DNA of 64,000 nucleotides, taken from the NCBI GenBank assembly GCA_035293945.1, contig DATGLV010000039.1:62001-126000 (forward strand), written 5' to 3'. The translations under genes and the position numbers were made by a program. Below the pieces are notes generated by a model, which saw only the letters and a list, made by a program, of their open reading frames with translations, searched no databases and was not told the DNA's origin. The stretch comes from VAZQ01 sp035293945 (lineage in GTDB: Bacteria > Pseudomonadota > Alphaproteobacteria > Rhizobiales > Xanthobacteraceae). How positions within the stretch are numbered: position 1 is the first letter of the stretch; each line of letters starts with the position of its first letter. This document shows positions 41,887 through 50,810 of the stretch, one piece after another.

Positions 41887-43968
41887 CTAACGCCGGCCGA
41901 ACAGGTGGTCCAGGAACCAGTTGTCGATACTGGTATTTCGATCGGCGCGCACTGCTGGGGGCGGCGCTCCCCCGACAGGAGCCGGCGGAATCGGCGCTCC
42001 GCCGACCGCGCCGCCTGAACTCAGGATCGAGGCGACCGAGAGCCCGCCGTCGAGCTCCGGTAACGGCGCGATCGGAACGCCCTGATGCGCAGTGCGCATG
42101 AAGCGCGACCAGATCTCGACCGGCATGCCGCCGCCGGTTGCTTTGCGGGTCGGCGAGGAATCGTCATTGCCTAGCCAGACGCCGGTGATCATGTGGCTCG
42201 TGTAGCCGATGAACCAGGCGTCGCGGAATTCCTGGCTGGTGCCGGTCTTCCCGGCTGCCGACCAGCCTGGCAGCTGCGCAGCATGCGCCGTTCCCGACGT
42301 CACCGTCTCATGCATCATGACGTTCATCATGCCGACATAGCGGGGATCGACCACCCGGCCGAAATTCGGTGCCACGCGGGTATACAGTGTCTTGCCGGCG
42401 ACGGTACGGGCCCGCTCGACCACATGCGTGTCGATGGCGAAGCCGTCATTGGCGAAGGGCGCGTAGGCCGAGACGAGCTCGATCAGCGAGACCTCCGAGG
42501 TGCCCAGCGCAAGCGACGGATTGGGCTCGAGCTTGGACGCGATGCCGAGCCGGTAGGCAGTCTTGGCGACCGCGGCGGGCCCGAATTCGAGCGTGAGGCG
42601 CACCGAGACGGTGTTGAGCGAATTCGCCAGCGCCTGCGTCAACGTCACCGGCCCGAGATACTGGCGCCCGTAGTTCTCCGGCTTCCAGCCCTTGAGCGCG
42701 ATCGGCTTGTCCTCGCGCACCGTGTCGGGCGTGAGCCCATGCTCGAGCGCCGTCAAGTACACGAACGGCTTGAATGACGAGCCCGGCTGGCGCTTGGCGG
42801 CGACTGCGCGGTTGAATTGGCTTTCGGCGTAGCTCTTGCCGCCGACCAGTGCACGCACCGCGCCGTCCGGCGTCATTGCGACCAGCGCGCCCTGACCAAC
42901 GTCGAATTTCGCTCCCTTCTGCGCGAGCTCGTCGGTGAGCGCCTTCTCGGCCGCCGCCTGCAGGTTCGGATCGATCGTCGTGTCGACCTTGAGATCCTCA
43001 TCGACATGCCCGACCAGATCGTCGAGCACGTCCATGATCCAATCCGCCACGTAGCCGACCGAGCCGGCGCCGCCCGGCCTCACCGCGCGGGCCGGCTGTG
43101 CCATGGCGGCCTTGGCCATGGTCTCGGTGATGAAATTGGCGTCCGCCATGGCGGCAAGCACGATCTGGGCGCGCCGCTCGGCGCCGTCCGGATTGTGGCT
43201 CGGCGCCAATCGTGTCGGCGAGCGGACGAGACCCGCCAACATCGCGGCTTCGTTGAGCTTCACTTCGCGCGCAGGCTTGCCGAAATAGCGCTGCGCCGCC
43301 GCCTCGACCCCGTAGGCGCCGGAGCCGAAATAGACCCGGTTGAGATAGAGCTCGAGAATCTTGTCCTTGGAATATTTGCGCTCGATCCACAGTGCCAGCA
43401 CCAATTCCTGTAGCTTGCGCCAGAGTGTGCGCTCCTGGCTCAGGAACAGATTCTTCGCGAGCTGCTGGGTGATGGTCGAGCCGCCTTGGGCGACACCGCG
43501 ATGCAGGACATCGGCCACGGCGGCGCGCGCGAGACCGACCGGATCGAGCCCAAAATGGTGATAGAAGCGGCGGTCTTCGATGGCGATGAACGCGCGCGGC
43601 AGATAGGGCGGCAGATCCTTCAGCGCCACGTCGGCGCCCATCTCGCCGCGGATCGCGAGCGGCCTGCCGTCAATCCCGTCGATTTCGATCGATGGGGGGC
43701 GTTTGGGAATGGCGAGCGATTGGATCGGCGGCAATGTGGAGGCGACGAGTGCGATGGTACCGCCTGCCATGATGGCGGCCCACAGGGCCAGCACCACGCC
43801 CCAATAGATCGCGCGTTGCACCCCCGAACGCGATGACTCGCTGCGGGCCGCTTTCGCTCCGGACTTGCTCTTGGCTTTGCCTTTGGACGCACCCTTGCGG
43901 CGCGGCGGTCGCACGGCTGAGTCGTCGGAATCGGCCAACGGCCCCTCCCATGGCGGTCCCGTCGGCAC
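41887..43968 (-). CDS. Penicillin-binding protein 1A (bifunctional)
   Basis: 693-residue class A PBP. A Lys/Ser-rich cytoplasmic tail and one membrane helix (YWGVVLALWAAIMAGGTIALVAS) precede the GT51 glycosyltransferase domain with EDRRFYHHFGLD, QGGSTITQQLAKN and RKLQELVLALWIERKYSKD segments. The transpeptidase carries SxxK (PGSSFKPF), SxN (SLNT) and KTG (GKTGTSQ). It polymerises and cross-links peptidoglycan at the inner membrane. The C-terminus is Pro/Gly-rich. Start GTG 43968 has no good ribosome site, and TTG 43938 after GGAGGGG is an alternative. glnD is 41 bases upstream on the same strand. Confidence 0.92.
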   Translation of the reverse strand: MPTGPPWEGPLADSDDSAVRPPRRKGASKGKAKSKSGAKAARSESSRSGVQRAIYWGVVLALWAAIMAGGTIALVASTLPPIQSLAIPKRPPSIEIDGIDGRPLAIRGEMGADVALKDLPPYLPRAFIAIEDRRFYHHFGLDPVGLARAAVADVLHRGVAQGGSTITQQLAKNLFLSQERTLWRKLQELVLALWIERKYSKDKILELYLNRVYFGSGAYGVEAAAQRYFGKPAREVKLNEAAMLAGLVRSPTRLAPSHNPDGAERRAQIVLAAMADANFITETMAKAAMAQPARAVRPGGAGSVGYVADWIMDVLDDLVGHVDEDLKVDTTIDPNLQAAAEKALTDELAQKGAKFDVGQGALVAMTPDGAVRALVGGKSYAESQFNRAVAAKRQPGSSFKPFVYLTALEHGLTPDTVREDKPIALKGWKPENYGRQYLGPVTLTQALANSLNTVSVRLTLEFGPAAVAKTAYRLGIASKLEPNPSLALGTSEVSLIELVSAYAPFANDGFAIDTHVVERARTVAGKTLYTRVAPNFGRVVDPRYVGMMNVMMHETVTSGTAHAAQLPGWSAAGKTGTSQEFRDAWFIGYTSHMITGVWLGNDDSSPTRKATGGGMPVEIWSRFMRTAHQGVPIAPLPELDGGLSVASILSSGGAVGGAPIPPAPVGGAPPPAVRADRNTSIDNWFLDHLFGRR

Positions 43969-44009
43969 GGTAGATAACGGGGTTTAAGGGGCGGTTACCG
44001 GCGCGGTGC

Positions 44010-46823
44010 TCAGCCCGCGGCTGCGCGGGAGGGCTGGGGGAGGAACAGCTGGATCAGCGCCCGCTTGATCGCCGCCTGGCGCGTCGCCGAGGTGATTTTC
44101 GCGCCGAACAGGTCGGTGATGTAGAACACGTCGACCACGCGCTCGCCGAAGGTCGCCACGTGCGCGGAGGCGATGTTCAGGTTGAGCTTCGAGAGCGTCG
44201 TGGTCAGCTCGAACAATAGGCCCGGGCGATCGAGGCCCGTCACTTCGACCGTAGTATAGCGGCTCGACCAGGCATTGTTGATCATGACTTCCGGCTCGAG
44301 CGCGAAGGCCTTGTAGCGGCTCTTGGGCGCAAGGCGCTTCGCCACCATCTCGGGAAGCTTGATGGCGCCGCGCAGCACCTGCTCGATCGTGTCGGCGACC
44401 CGCGCGGCGCGACGCTCCTCGTCCTCGTCGCGCTCGAACTCACGCGACACCGCGATCGTATCGAGCGCCTGCCCGTCGGTGGTGGTGAAGATCTGAGCGT
44501 CCACGATATTGGCGCCGGCCATCGCGCAGGCGCCGGCAATGATCGACAATAGCCAGGGATGGTCGGGCGCCAGAACCGTGAGCTCGATCACGCTGCGCGC
44601 GCTGTCGAAGGCGATGCATGTCGACAGCGATTTGCTCGACCTTGCCGCTTCGCGCAGAAACCGCGCATGCGCCACCTTCTGCGGCAGATCGACCTTGAGC
44701 CAGTAGGCCGGATAGTGCCGCGCCACATAGGCTTCGCGTTCCTCCGCAGACCAATCGCTCAGCTCGGCCTTGAGCTCGGCCTGCGCGACGGCAACGCGCT
44801 GGCCGCGATTGACCTCGGAGAACCCGCCGGTCAGCACCGGCTCGGTCTCGTAATACAGCGTGCGCAGGAGCTGCGCCTTCCAGCCGTTCCAAACGCCCGG
44901 CCCGACCCCCTTGATGTCGGCCGTGGTGAGGATCGTGAGCAGCTTCATCCGCTCGATTGATTGCACCACCGAGGCGAAGTTCTGGATGGTCATGCGGTCC
45001 GATAGATCGCGCGACTGGGCGACCGACGACATGACCAAATGCTGCTCGACCAGCCAGGCGATGGTCTCAGTCTCCGCCGGCGAGCAGCCGAGATGCGGAC
45101 AAAAGCGGCGCGCCACCCGTGCCCCGGCGATCGAATGATCCTCGATGCGGCCTTTGGCGATGTCGTGCAGGAAAAGCGCAATATATAGGAGCGTGCGGTT
45201 CTGCGGCTGCAGCGAGCGCATCAGCTCGCTGGCGAACGGGGTGTCGGGGCTCGAGCCGGCATCGATCTCGGCGAGAATCCCGATGCAGCGCAGGAGATGC
45301 TCGTCCACCGTGTAGTGATGATACATGTTGAACTGCATCATCGCCACGATGCGGCCGAAGGCCGGAACGAAGCGCCCGAGCACGCCGGTCTCGTTCATTC
45401 GCCGCAGCACGATCTCCGCCGCGTGCTTGGAGGTGAGGATCTCAAGGAACAGGCGATTGGCTTCCGGGTTCTCGCGGAGATCGGTGTCGATCAGCTTCAG
45501 CGAACGCGTGGCGAGGCGCAGCGCATCCGGGTGGAAGGCGAGATTGTGCTTCTGCGCGAGCTGGAACATGCGGATGAGGTTGACCCGGTCGCGGGTGAAG
45601 ACTTTCTGGTCGGCGACGTTGATGCGGTTGTAGTCGACGACGAAATCGTCCGACTCGCTCAAGTGCCGCCGGCGGCGCGGCCGCAGCTTCGCGATCACCC
45701 GCCCGAGCGCCGGCATCGCCTTGGCCTGGCGGTCCTCGAGCTCAGCGCACAGGATCGCGGTCAGGTCGCCGACGTCCTTGGCGACCAGGAAGTAATGCTT
45801 CATGAATCGTTCGACGTCGCGCTGCCCCGGATGCTCGGTGTAGCCGAGCCGCACCGCAATTTCGCGCTGGATGTCGAAGGAGAGACGCTCCTCCGCGCGA
45901 CCGGTGACGAAATGCATATGGCAGCGCACCGCCCAGAGGAAGTCGCCGCAGCGGCGGAAGCGCAGATATTCGCGCCGATCATAGACGCCGTGCTCGATCA
46001 GCTCCTCGCGCTCCTTCACCCTATAGACGTATTTGGCGATCCAGTAGAGCGTATGCAGATCGCGCAAGCCGCCCTTGCCGTCCTTGATGTTCGGCTCGAC
46101 CAGATAGCGCGACTGTCCGGCGCGGCGGTGCCGCTCCTCGCGCTCGGCGAGCTTGGCGGTGACGAATTCCCGCGCGGTGCCGCGGACGACTTCGCGGTCG
46201 AAGCGCCCCATGAGGTCATCGAATAGCTTGCGGTCGCCGAGCAGGAAGCGCGCCTCCAGGATCGCGGTGCGGATGGTCATGTCCGCCTTGGACTGGCGGA
46301 TGCACTCATCGATCGAGCGGGTGGCGTGGCCGACCTTGAGCCCCATGTCCCACAGGCAATAGAGGATCGCCTCGGCGATCGACTCCGACCAGGCGGTCTG
46401 CTTGTACGGCAATAGGAACAACAGATCGATATCGGAGCCGGGTGCCAGGATGCCGCGGCCATACCCGCCGGTCGCGACGATCGCCATGCGCTCGGCGGTG
46501 GAAGGATTTTGCGCCGGGTAGAGCTGCGACTCGGCAAGCTCGAACAACAGGCGGATGATCTCGTCCTGCATGTGGCAGAGACGCTCGGCGCACCGCCGCC
46601 CGCGCCGCTCCGCCAACAACAGCTGCTCCGCCTTGGCACGGCCGCGCGCCAGCGCCGCCTTGAGGTGCTGCGCGACGGCGTTGCGCATCTCGCGGTCGCG
46701 CCCGACATATTGCTCGGCCATCGCCCTGAGCTCGGTCGCGAGCGCCGAGGTGTCGATCAGGTCGGCCGCGCCCGTGGGCGGCGTTTCAGCGGGAGAAAGC
46801 ATGGGCCTTAGGGGATAAAGCAT
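44010..46823 (-). CDS. glnD: Bifunctional PII uridylyltransferase / uridylyl-removing enzyme
   Basis: 937-residue nitrogen sensor, typical length. The nucleotidyltransferase domain has GGYGRGILAPGSDIDLLFLL (split near residues 127-146). The HD domain has HHYTVDEHLLR (about 500) and LFLHDIAKGR. Two ACT domains lie at the end (VLAPDHPWLLSIIAGA; VTGLDRPGLLFELTT). It uridylylates PII proteins under low glutamine and removes UMP when glutamine is high. ATG 46823 and ATG 46802 are both possible starts; a CTAAGG lies just before the second. It diverges from the ssuA-like gene over an AT-rich gap. Confidence 0.95.
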   Translation of the reverse strand: MLYPLRPMLSPAETPPTGAADLIDTSALATELRAMAEQYVGRDREMRNAVAQHLKAALARGRAKAEQLLLAERRGRRCAERLCHMQDEIIRLLFELAESQLYPAQNPSTAERMAIVATGGYGRGILAPGSDIDLLFLLPYKQTAWSESIAEAILYCLWDMGLKVGHATRSIDECIRQSKADMTIRTAILEARFLLGDRKLFDDLMGRFDREVVRGTAREFVTAKLAEREERHRRAGQSRYLVEPNIKDGKGGLRDLHTLYWIAKYVYRVKEREELIEHGVYDRREYLRFRRCGDFLWAVRCHMHFVTGRAEERLSFDIQREIAVRLGYTEHPGQRDVERFMKHYFLVAKDVGDLTAILCAELEDRQAKAMPALGRVIAKLRPRRRRHLSESDDFVVDYNRINVADQKVFTRDRVNLIRMFQLAQKHNLAFHPDALRLATRSLKLIDTDLRENPEANRLFLEILTSKHAAEIVLRRMNETGVLGRFVPAFGRIVAMMQFNMYHHYTVDEHLLRCIGILAEIDAGSSPDTPFASELMRSLQPQNRTLLYIALFLHDIAKGRIEDHSIAGARVARRFCPHLGCSPAETETIAWLVEQHLVMSSVAQSRDLSDRMTIQNFASVVQSIERMKLLTILTTADIKGVGPGVWNGWKAQLLRTLYYETEPVLTGGFSEVNRGQRVAVAQAELKAELSDWSAEEREAYVARHYPAYWLKVDLPQKVAHARFLREAARSSKSLSTCIAFDSARSVIELTVLAPDHPWLLSIIAGACAMAGANIVDAQIFTTTDGQALDTIAVSREFERDEDEERRAARVADTIEQVLRGAIKLPEMVAKRLAPKSRYKAFALEPEVMINNAWSSRYTTVEVTGLDRPGLLFELTTTLSKLNLNIASAHVATFGERVVDVFYITDLFGAKITSATRQAAIKRALIQLFLPQPSRAAAG

Positions 46824-47011
46824 TTTGGTGAGAAAAGCATGCCCCGAGCTCCGGCGCTGCGGGAACGCCTTGACGCAGCGGGGCGTTGGCGCGAGCTGAA
46901 AATTATTTTCTATCGAGTCGCCATATTTTTTTATTTTCTTCCGATTCTAGTGATAAAGTCATCTTTTGTTTAGAATAATTTCCACGTGCGATCCGTGCGC
47001 AACCTGCGGCC
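46824..47011. promoter_or_regulatory. AT-rich divergent promoter region, glnD / ssuA-like
   Basis: Within a GC-rich window, the stretch 46899-46985 is strikingly AT-rich (runs such as ATATTTTTTTATTTTC and TTTTGTTTAGAATAA). It sits directly upstream of the substrate-binding gene of the SsuACB-type system and 75 bases from glnD. Such AT-rich stretches often hold UP elements, H-NS-like or regulator sites. No named operator is recognised. Confidence 0.5.
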
Positions 47012-48001
47012 ATGGAGTTCCAAATGACCCACTTGTCCCGGCGTTCTCTCATCGGCAGCGCCTTGCTCACACCGCTCCTCGCGGCTGCACCGGCGTTCGC
47101 CGCCGATAAGCCGAAGGAAATTCGCATTGATTGGGCAACCTACAATCCGGTCTCGATTCTGCTCAAGAACAAGGGCCTCTTGGAGAAGGAGTTCGCCCCG
47201 GACGGGATTTCCATCGTCTGGGTGCAGACGGTGAGCTCGGCTAATGCGCTGCAATTCCTCAATGCCGGCTCGATCGATTTTGGCTCGAGCGCGGGCTCGG
47301 CGGCGCTGGTGGCGCGCATCAACGGCAATCCGATCAAGTCGGTCTATGTCTATTCGCGCCCGGAATGGACCGCGCTGGTGACAACGCGCGATTCCAAGAT
47401 CAACAAGGTTGCGGATCTCAAGGGCAAGAAGGTCGCGATGGTGCGCGGCACCGACCCGCACATTTTTCTGGTGCGGGCGCTGCTGACGGCCGGCCTCACG
47501 GACAAGGACATCACGCCCGTTCTGGTGCAGCAGCATGCCGACGGCGGCACGGCGCTCTTGCGCGGCGACGTCGATGCCTGGGCCGGCCTCGACCCGATGA
47601 TGGCACAGCACGAGATCGAGGACGGAGCGCGCCTCTTCTATCGCAATGCGGCCGCCAATACCTGGGGCATCCTCAATGCGCGCGAGGATTTCCTGAAACA
47701 ACAGGCCGACATCACGCGCCGTGTGCTGTCGGTCTACGATGAGGCGCGCAAATATGCGCTCGATCACTACGACGAGCTCAAGGCCGATTTCATCGCGGTG
47801 ACCAAGCTGCCCGGCAATGTGGTCGACAAGCAGCTCAAGGAACGAACCGAGCTCACCTACAACAAGATCGGCGCGCCGCAACGCGATTCGATCCTCGAGG
47901 CGGGCTTTGCGCTGCAGAAGGCCGGGGTGATCAGCGCGAGCGTCGATGTGAAGAAGGCGGTCGACGATCTGATCGACGATCGGTTCGTCACCGCGAACTA
48001 A
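47012..48001 (+). CDS. ABC transporter substrate-binding protein, aliphatic sulfonate type
   Basis: 329 residues. The N-terminus HLSRRSLIGSALLTPLLAA is a signal peptide with a twin-Arg pair, so Tat export is possible. The mature part follows the SsuA/NMT1 fold: IRIDWATYNPVSILLKNKG, FLNAGSIDFGSSAGSAALVA, LKGKKVAMVRGTDPHIFLVRALL. The closest class by eye is aliphatic sulfonate-binding proteins. With the permease and ATPase that follow it forms a complete importer for sulfonates or a similar anion. No monooxygenase (SsuD/TauD) is close, so substrate assignment stays open. Confidence 0.87.
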   Translation: MEFQMTHLSRRSLIGSALLTPLLAAAPAFAADKPKEIRIDWATYNPVSILLKNKGLLEKEFAPDGISIVWVQTVSSANALQFLNAGSIDFGSSAGSAALVARINGNPIKSVYVYSRPEWTALVTTRDSKINKVADLKGKKVAMVRGTDPHIFLVRALLTAGLTDKDITPVLVQQHADGGTALLRGDVDAWAGLDPMMAQHEIEDGARLFYRNAAANTWGILNAREDFLKQQADITRRVLSVYDEARKYALDHYDELKADFIAVTKLPGNVVDKQLKERTELTYNKIGAPQRDSILEAGFALQKAGVISASVDVKKAVDDLIDDRFVTAN

Positions 48002-48035
48002 AGCGGATCGAGGAATCTCGGTGCGGGCCACACGC

Positions 48036-48147
48036 TTCTCCCTCCCCCCTTGTGGGGGAGGGTTGGGGAGGGGGGTTGTTTGTTGCTGGCAACGCTTCGC
48101 CAATGCTCACCCCACCCCCATCCCCTCCCCGCAAGGGGGAGGGGAGT
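48036..48147. repeat. CT/GA-rich palindromic element inside the ssu-like operon
   Basis: Left arm CTCCCTCCCCCCTTGTGGGG and right arm CCCCTCCCCGCAAGGGGGAG form a long imperfect stem with smaller stems in each arm. This type of dispersed element is common between genes in Rhizobiales. Here it separates the binding-protein gene from its permease gene, and a transcript hairpin there could keep the binding-protein mRNA more abundant than the rest. Confidence 0.6.
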
Positions 48148-48218
48148 AGCTCGTGGGGCCGCCAATGCTAAGACGCAGCGCGGTTGCAATCTGCAATGCG
48201 GTTCTATCTGCTGGGGTT

Positions 48219-49037
48219 ATGACTTCCGTTGCGGATGAAGCCAGAACTGAGCCGGCCCCGCCGCGCCGGCTCGCACGCTGGCTGCGCCCGGCGCTCGGCC
48301 TGATCTTGCCGCTTGGGCTCGCGCTTGGCTGGGAGATCGCGGTACGGCTCGGGCTCTCCAATGGGCGGTTGGTGCCCCCGCCTTCAGTGATCCTCAGCAC
48401 TTGCGCGGATCTCGCGCGCACCGGCGAGCTGCAGCAGCACGCGGCCGCGACGCTCTGGCGGGTCGGCTGGGGATTTCTGCTCGGGGTCGCGGGCGGAACG
48501 ATCGTCGGCGCGGTCGCCGGCTATTCGGCGCTTGCCTTTCGGCTGCTTGATCCGACCCTGCAGGGCCTGCGCGCCGTGCCGTCCGTCGCCTGGGTACCGT
48601 TGTTCATTCTCTGGTTCGGCATTTTCGAGGCATCCAAGATCATTCTCATCGCGGTCGGCGTGTTCTTCCCGGTCTATCTCGGGGTCATGGGCGCGGTCGC
48701 CTCCGTCGACCGCAAGATCGTCGAGGTGGGGCGCGCCTTTCGACTGTCGGGCCCGGCGATGATCCGCCGCATCCTTTTGCCCGCGGTGCTGCCCGCCTAT
48801 GTGCTTTCATTGCGCGCCGGCCTCGGGCTCGGCTGGATGTTCGTGCTGGCGGCCGAGTTCCTCGGCGCCTCGAGCGGACTGGGCTTTTTGTTGATCGACG
48901 GCCAGCAGCTCGGCAAGCCGGCGCAGATCGTCGCGGCCATTGTGGCGTTCGCGATCCTGGGCAAGCTGTCCGACTGGCTGATCGTGCTCATCGCCGCACC
49001 GTTCCTGCGCTGGGAAGACGTGGTGGCACGACGATAG
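48219..49037 (+). CDS. ABC transporter permease, SsuC-like
   Basis: 272-residue inner-membrane permease of the BPD_transp_1 family. Segments LGLILPLGLALGWEIAVRLG, VGWGFLLGVAGGTIVGAVAG, and the cytoplasmic coupling EAA-type loop VEVGRAFRLSGPAMIRRILLPAVLPAY are the family features. It should pair with the ATPase 11 bases downstream and the binding protein upstream. The start is uncertain: ATG 48219 begins MTSVADEARTEP, ATG 48165 or GTG 48153 would add residues close to the palindromic element. I prefer 48219. Confidence 0.88.
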   Translation: MTSVADEARTEPAPPRRLARWLRPALGLILPLGLALGWEIAVRLGLSNGRLVPPPSVILSTCADLARTGELQQHAAATLWRVGWGFLLGVAGGTIVGAVAGYSALAFRLLDPTLQGLRAVPSVAWVPLFILWFGIFEASKIILIAVGVFFPVYLGVMGAVASVDRKIVEVGRAFRLSGPAMIRRILLPAVLPAYVLSLRAGLGLGWMFVLAAEFLGASSGLGFLLIDGQQLGKPAQIVAAIVAFAILGKLSDWLIVLIAAPFLRWEDVVARR

Positions 49038-49047
49038 GATCGCGACC

Positions 49048-49839
49048 GTGCTCGTGCTCGATTGTGTCGGCAAGACCTATCCGAACGGGGTGCGCGCACT
49101 CGAGGGCGTGTCGCTGTCGGTCGCCCTCGGCGAGATCGTGGTGCTGGTGGGCGGCTCCGGTTGCGGCAAGTCAACGCTGCTGCGCGCCATCTCGGGCCTG
49201 GATCCGCCAACGCAAGGCAAGGTCACGCTCGATGGGGCTCCGATCACAGCGCCGCACGAGAAGATCGGCATCATTTTCCAGGAGCCGCGATTGCTGCCCT
49301 GGCTGAGTGTCGCCCACAATGTTGGCTTTGGGCTCGAGCCGTATCCGAAAGTTGAGCGGCAGAAGCGCGTTGCAGCCGCGTTGGCGCGCGTCGGCTTGAG
49401 CGAGAAGGCGCGGGCATGGCCGCGCGAGCTTTCCGGAGGGCAGGCGCAACGCGTCGCCATCGCCCGGGCGCTGGTTCCGCGGCCGGAAGTCTTGTTGTTG
49501 GACGAGCCGTTCTCGGCGCTCGATGCCTTCACCCGCGCCGATTTGCAGGATCACCTGCTCGACCTGTGGGCCGACTTCAAGCCGACCCTCATCATGGTCA
49601 CGCACGATGTCGAGGAGGCGATCGTGCTTGCCGATCGAATCATGGTGATGCGCGCCCAGCCGGGTCGCCTCTTTGAGGAAATCGCCAGCGATCTACCGCG
49701 CCCGCGCGACCGTCAGTCCGCGGCCTTTGATTTCGTCAAGCGCCGCGTGCTTGCGGCGCTCGACCGTTCACTTGATCGCACCCTAGTCACCGACGACCGG
49801 CAAGATAAGGCCAGCGCCGGCGCGGCGCTGTGGTGGTGA
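49048..49839 (+). CDS. ABC transporter ATP-binding protein, SsuB-like
   Basis: 263-residue ATPase. Walker A GGSGCGKSTLL, Q-loop IFQEPRLLPWL, signature LSGGQAQRVAIARAL, Walker B VLLLDEPFSALD, H-loop VTHDVEEA are all intact. The Q-loop text 'FQEPRLLPW' is characteristic of SsuB/TauB transporters. It starts with GTG 49048, ten bases after the permease stop. It powers uptake by the SsuA/C-like components upstream. The C-terminus is a little longer than usual. Confidence 0.9.
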   Translation: MLVLDCVGKTYPNGVRALEGVSLSVALGEIVVLVGGSGCGKSTLLRAISGLDPPTQGKVTLDGAPITAPHEKIGIIFQEPRLLPWLSVAHNVGFGLEPYPKVERQKRVAAALARVGLSEKARAWPRELSGGQAQRVAIARALVPRPEVLLLDEPFSALDAFTRADLQDHLLDLWADFKPTLIMVTHDVEEAIVLADRIMVMRAQPGRLFEEIASDLPRPRDRQSAAFDFVKRRVLAALDRSLDRTLVTDDRQDKASAGAALWW

Positions 49840-49850
49840 GGGCGGACGAC

Positions 49851-50087
49851 ATGCAGGATATTCCGGAAGATTGGGAAGTCGTATTGCGGAAGATCCAACG
49901 CCATTGGCTCGCAACCATAATTTTTAATGGTCTTTTCTTTTGGCTCCCGATCGATGCACCGCAAATTATGTCGTCCATCACGTGGACGGTTCGACAAAAA
50001 GCGACCGGCATCGTCCGACGTGTGACGACAGTCTACAAAGCCGACGCGGTCGCCGTGGCCGCCAAAGGCTACTTCGATGCCGAGTGA
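49851..50087 (+). CDS. Possible small protein of unknown function
   Basis: 78 codons (MQDIPEDWEVVLRK at the start) with one hydrophobic stretch WLATIIFNGLFFWLPI. A GAGGGCGGAC string upstream of ATG 49851 might serve as ribosome site. The base composition is lower in GC than its neighbours in the middle. No family recognised, and antisense ORFs overlap it, so it may be random. It lies just after the ABC ATPase stop. Confidence 0.3.
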   Translation: MQDIPEDWEVVLRKIQRHWLATIIFNGLFFWLPIDAPQIMSSITWTVRQKATGIVRRVTTVYKADAVAVAAKGYFDAE

Positions 50088-50097
50088 TCGGCAGAAA

Positions 50098-50133
50098 AAG
50101 AAACATCCCCCGTCGCACGAATGCGGCGGGGGA
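50098..50133 (-). terminator. Intrinsic terminator for the small exported-protein genes
   Basis: On the minus strand a stem of CCCCCGCCGC / GCGACGGGGG (one wobble) with a six-base loop is followed by ATGTTTCTTTTTC. This is a strong rho-independent terminator for transcripts coming from the two tandem small genes at 50157-50707. Confidence 0.78.
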
Positions 50134-50156
50134 AGTTGGGGAGGACATGCCCGCAC

Positions 50157-50392
50157 TTAACGGGTGTGGGTCTTATGGGCTTGCGGGAGCTTGCCCTGGA
50201 CGAAACCATAGGCGGCGGTCCCGTTCTTGGAGTGGCTCGGGGTCGTCTGGTTCAGGTACTGGTTCCATTCGCGGGTGGCCTGGGCAGTGCTGCCGCTCTC
50301 GTCGATGTCGTTGGCGAGTGCAACAGATGCGCTGCCGAGCGTCAGGACGTTGCGAGCGCAATGGTGGTCTTGGTGATGATCGAGTTGGTCAT
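50157..50392 (-). pseudogene. Frameshifted tandem copy of small exported protein
   Basis: A second copy of the gene at 50450-50707. Both start ATGACCAACTCGATCAT after GGAGATGA and share the body TAQATREWNQYLNQ, TPSH, AAYGFVQ. In this copy one base is missing: AGGACGTTGCGAGC here against AGGACCGTCGCGAGC there (plus-strand reading near 50345). The reading frame therefore meets a TGA after 17 codons. The rest of the body is intact in the other frame and ends HKTHTR. No alternative start restores it. It is either a recent pseudogene or a base-call error. Confidence 0.75.
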
Positions 50393-50449
50393 TGTCATCT
50401 CCAGCTGTTCTTTTGGGTTACGGTGATTGCGGGAAGTCTCCAGGCTCGT

Positions 50450-50707
50450 TTAGCGGTTGTCGTCGACCCGGTCGCTGTAGTGGCCGTTATCGGCTTGCGG
50501 CGACTTGCTTTGGACGAAGCCGTAGGCTGCGCGGGCGTTGCTTTGATGGCTCGGAGTCTTTTGGTTCAGGTACTGGTTCCACTCGCGCGTCGCTTGCGCC
50601 GTGCTGGCGCTCTCGTCGATATCATTGGCGAGTGCAACGGAGGCGCCGCCGAGCGTCAGGACCGTCGCGAGCGCAATGGTTGTCTTGGCCATGATCGAGT
50701 TGGTCAT
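50450..50707 (-). CDS. Small exported protein (85 aa), intact tandem copy
   Basis: 85 residues: signal peptide MAKTTIALATVLTLGGASVALA (cleavage after VALA), then a hydrophilic mature part of about 60 residues with an acidic start (NDIDESAST) and REWNQYLNQKTPSHQSNARAAYGFVQSK. No Cys and no named family. It may be a periplasmic stress protein; this is a guess. ATG 50707 is chosen because GGAG lies six bases upstream; the ORF from ATG 50719 would put that ribosome site inside the gene. It is preceded by a strong promoter bracketed by two operators and followed by a frameshifted copy and a terminator. Confidence 0.75.
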   Translation of the reverse strand: MTNSIMAKTTIALATVLTLGGASVALANDIDESASTAQATREWNQYLNQKTPSHQSNARAAYGFVQSKSPQADNGHYSDRVDDNR

Positions 50708-50754
50708 TTTCATCTCCATTTTGCTTTGTCAGTCTTGCCCCCGTGGGAGGCGAA

Positions 50755-50773
50755 TGACCGAACCGTTCGGTCA
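50755..50773. promoter_or_regulatory. Operator 1, 19-bp palindrome
   Basis: TGACCGAACCGTTCGGTCA, a perfect palindrome around one central base. It covers the expected transcription start, about 8 bases after the -10 box of the minus-strand promoter. The same sequence recurs in operator 2. The form is that of TetR-family repressor sites. Confidence 0.8.
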
Positions 50774-50781
50774 ATGCGGAG

Positions 50782-50810
50782 AACCTAGTCTCGACCGGGT
50801 CGGCTGTCAA
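50782..50810 (-). promoter_or_regulatory. Sigma-70-type promoter of the small exported-protein gene
   Basis: On the minus strand TTGACA (50810-50805), 17-base spacer, TAGGTT (50787-50782). The -35 is perfect, and the -10 has the key TA..T pattern. The start of transcription should be near 50775, within or just before operator 1, and about 70 bases from ATG 50707. Confidence 0.72.
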
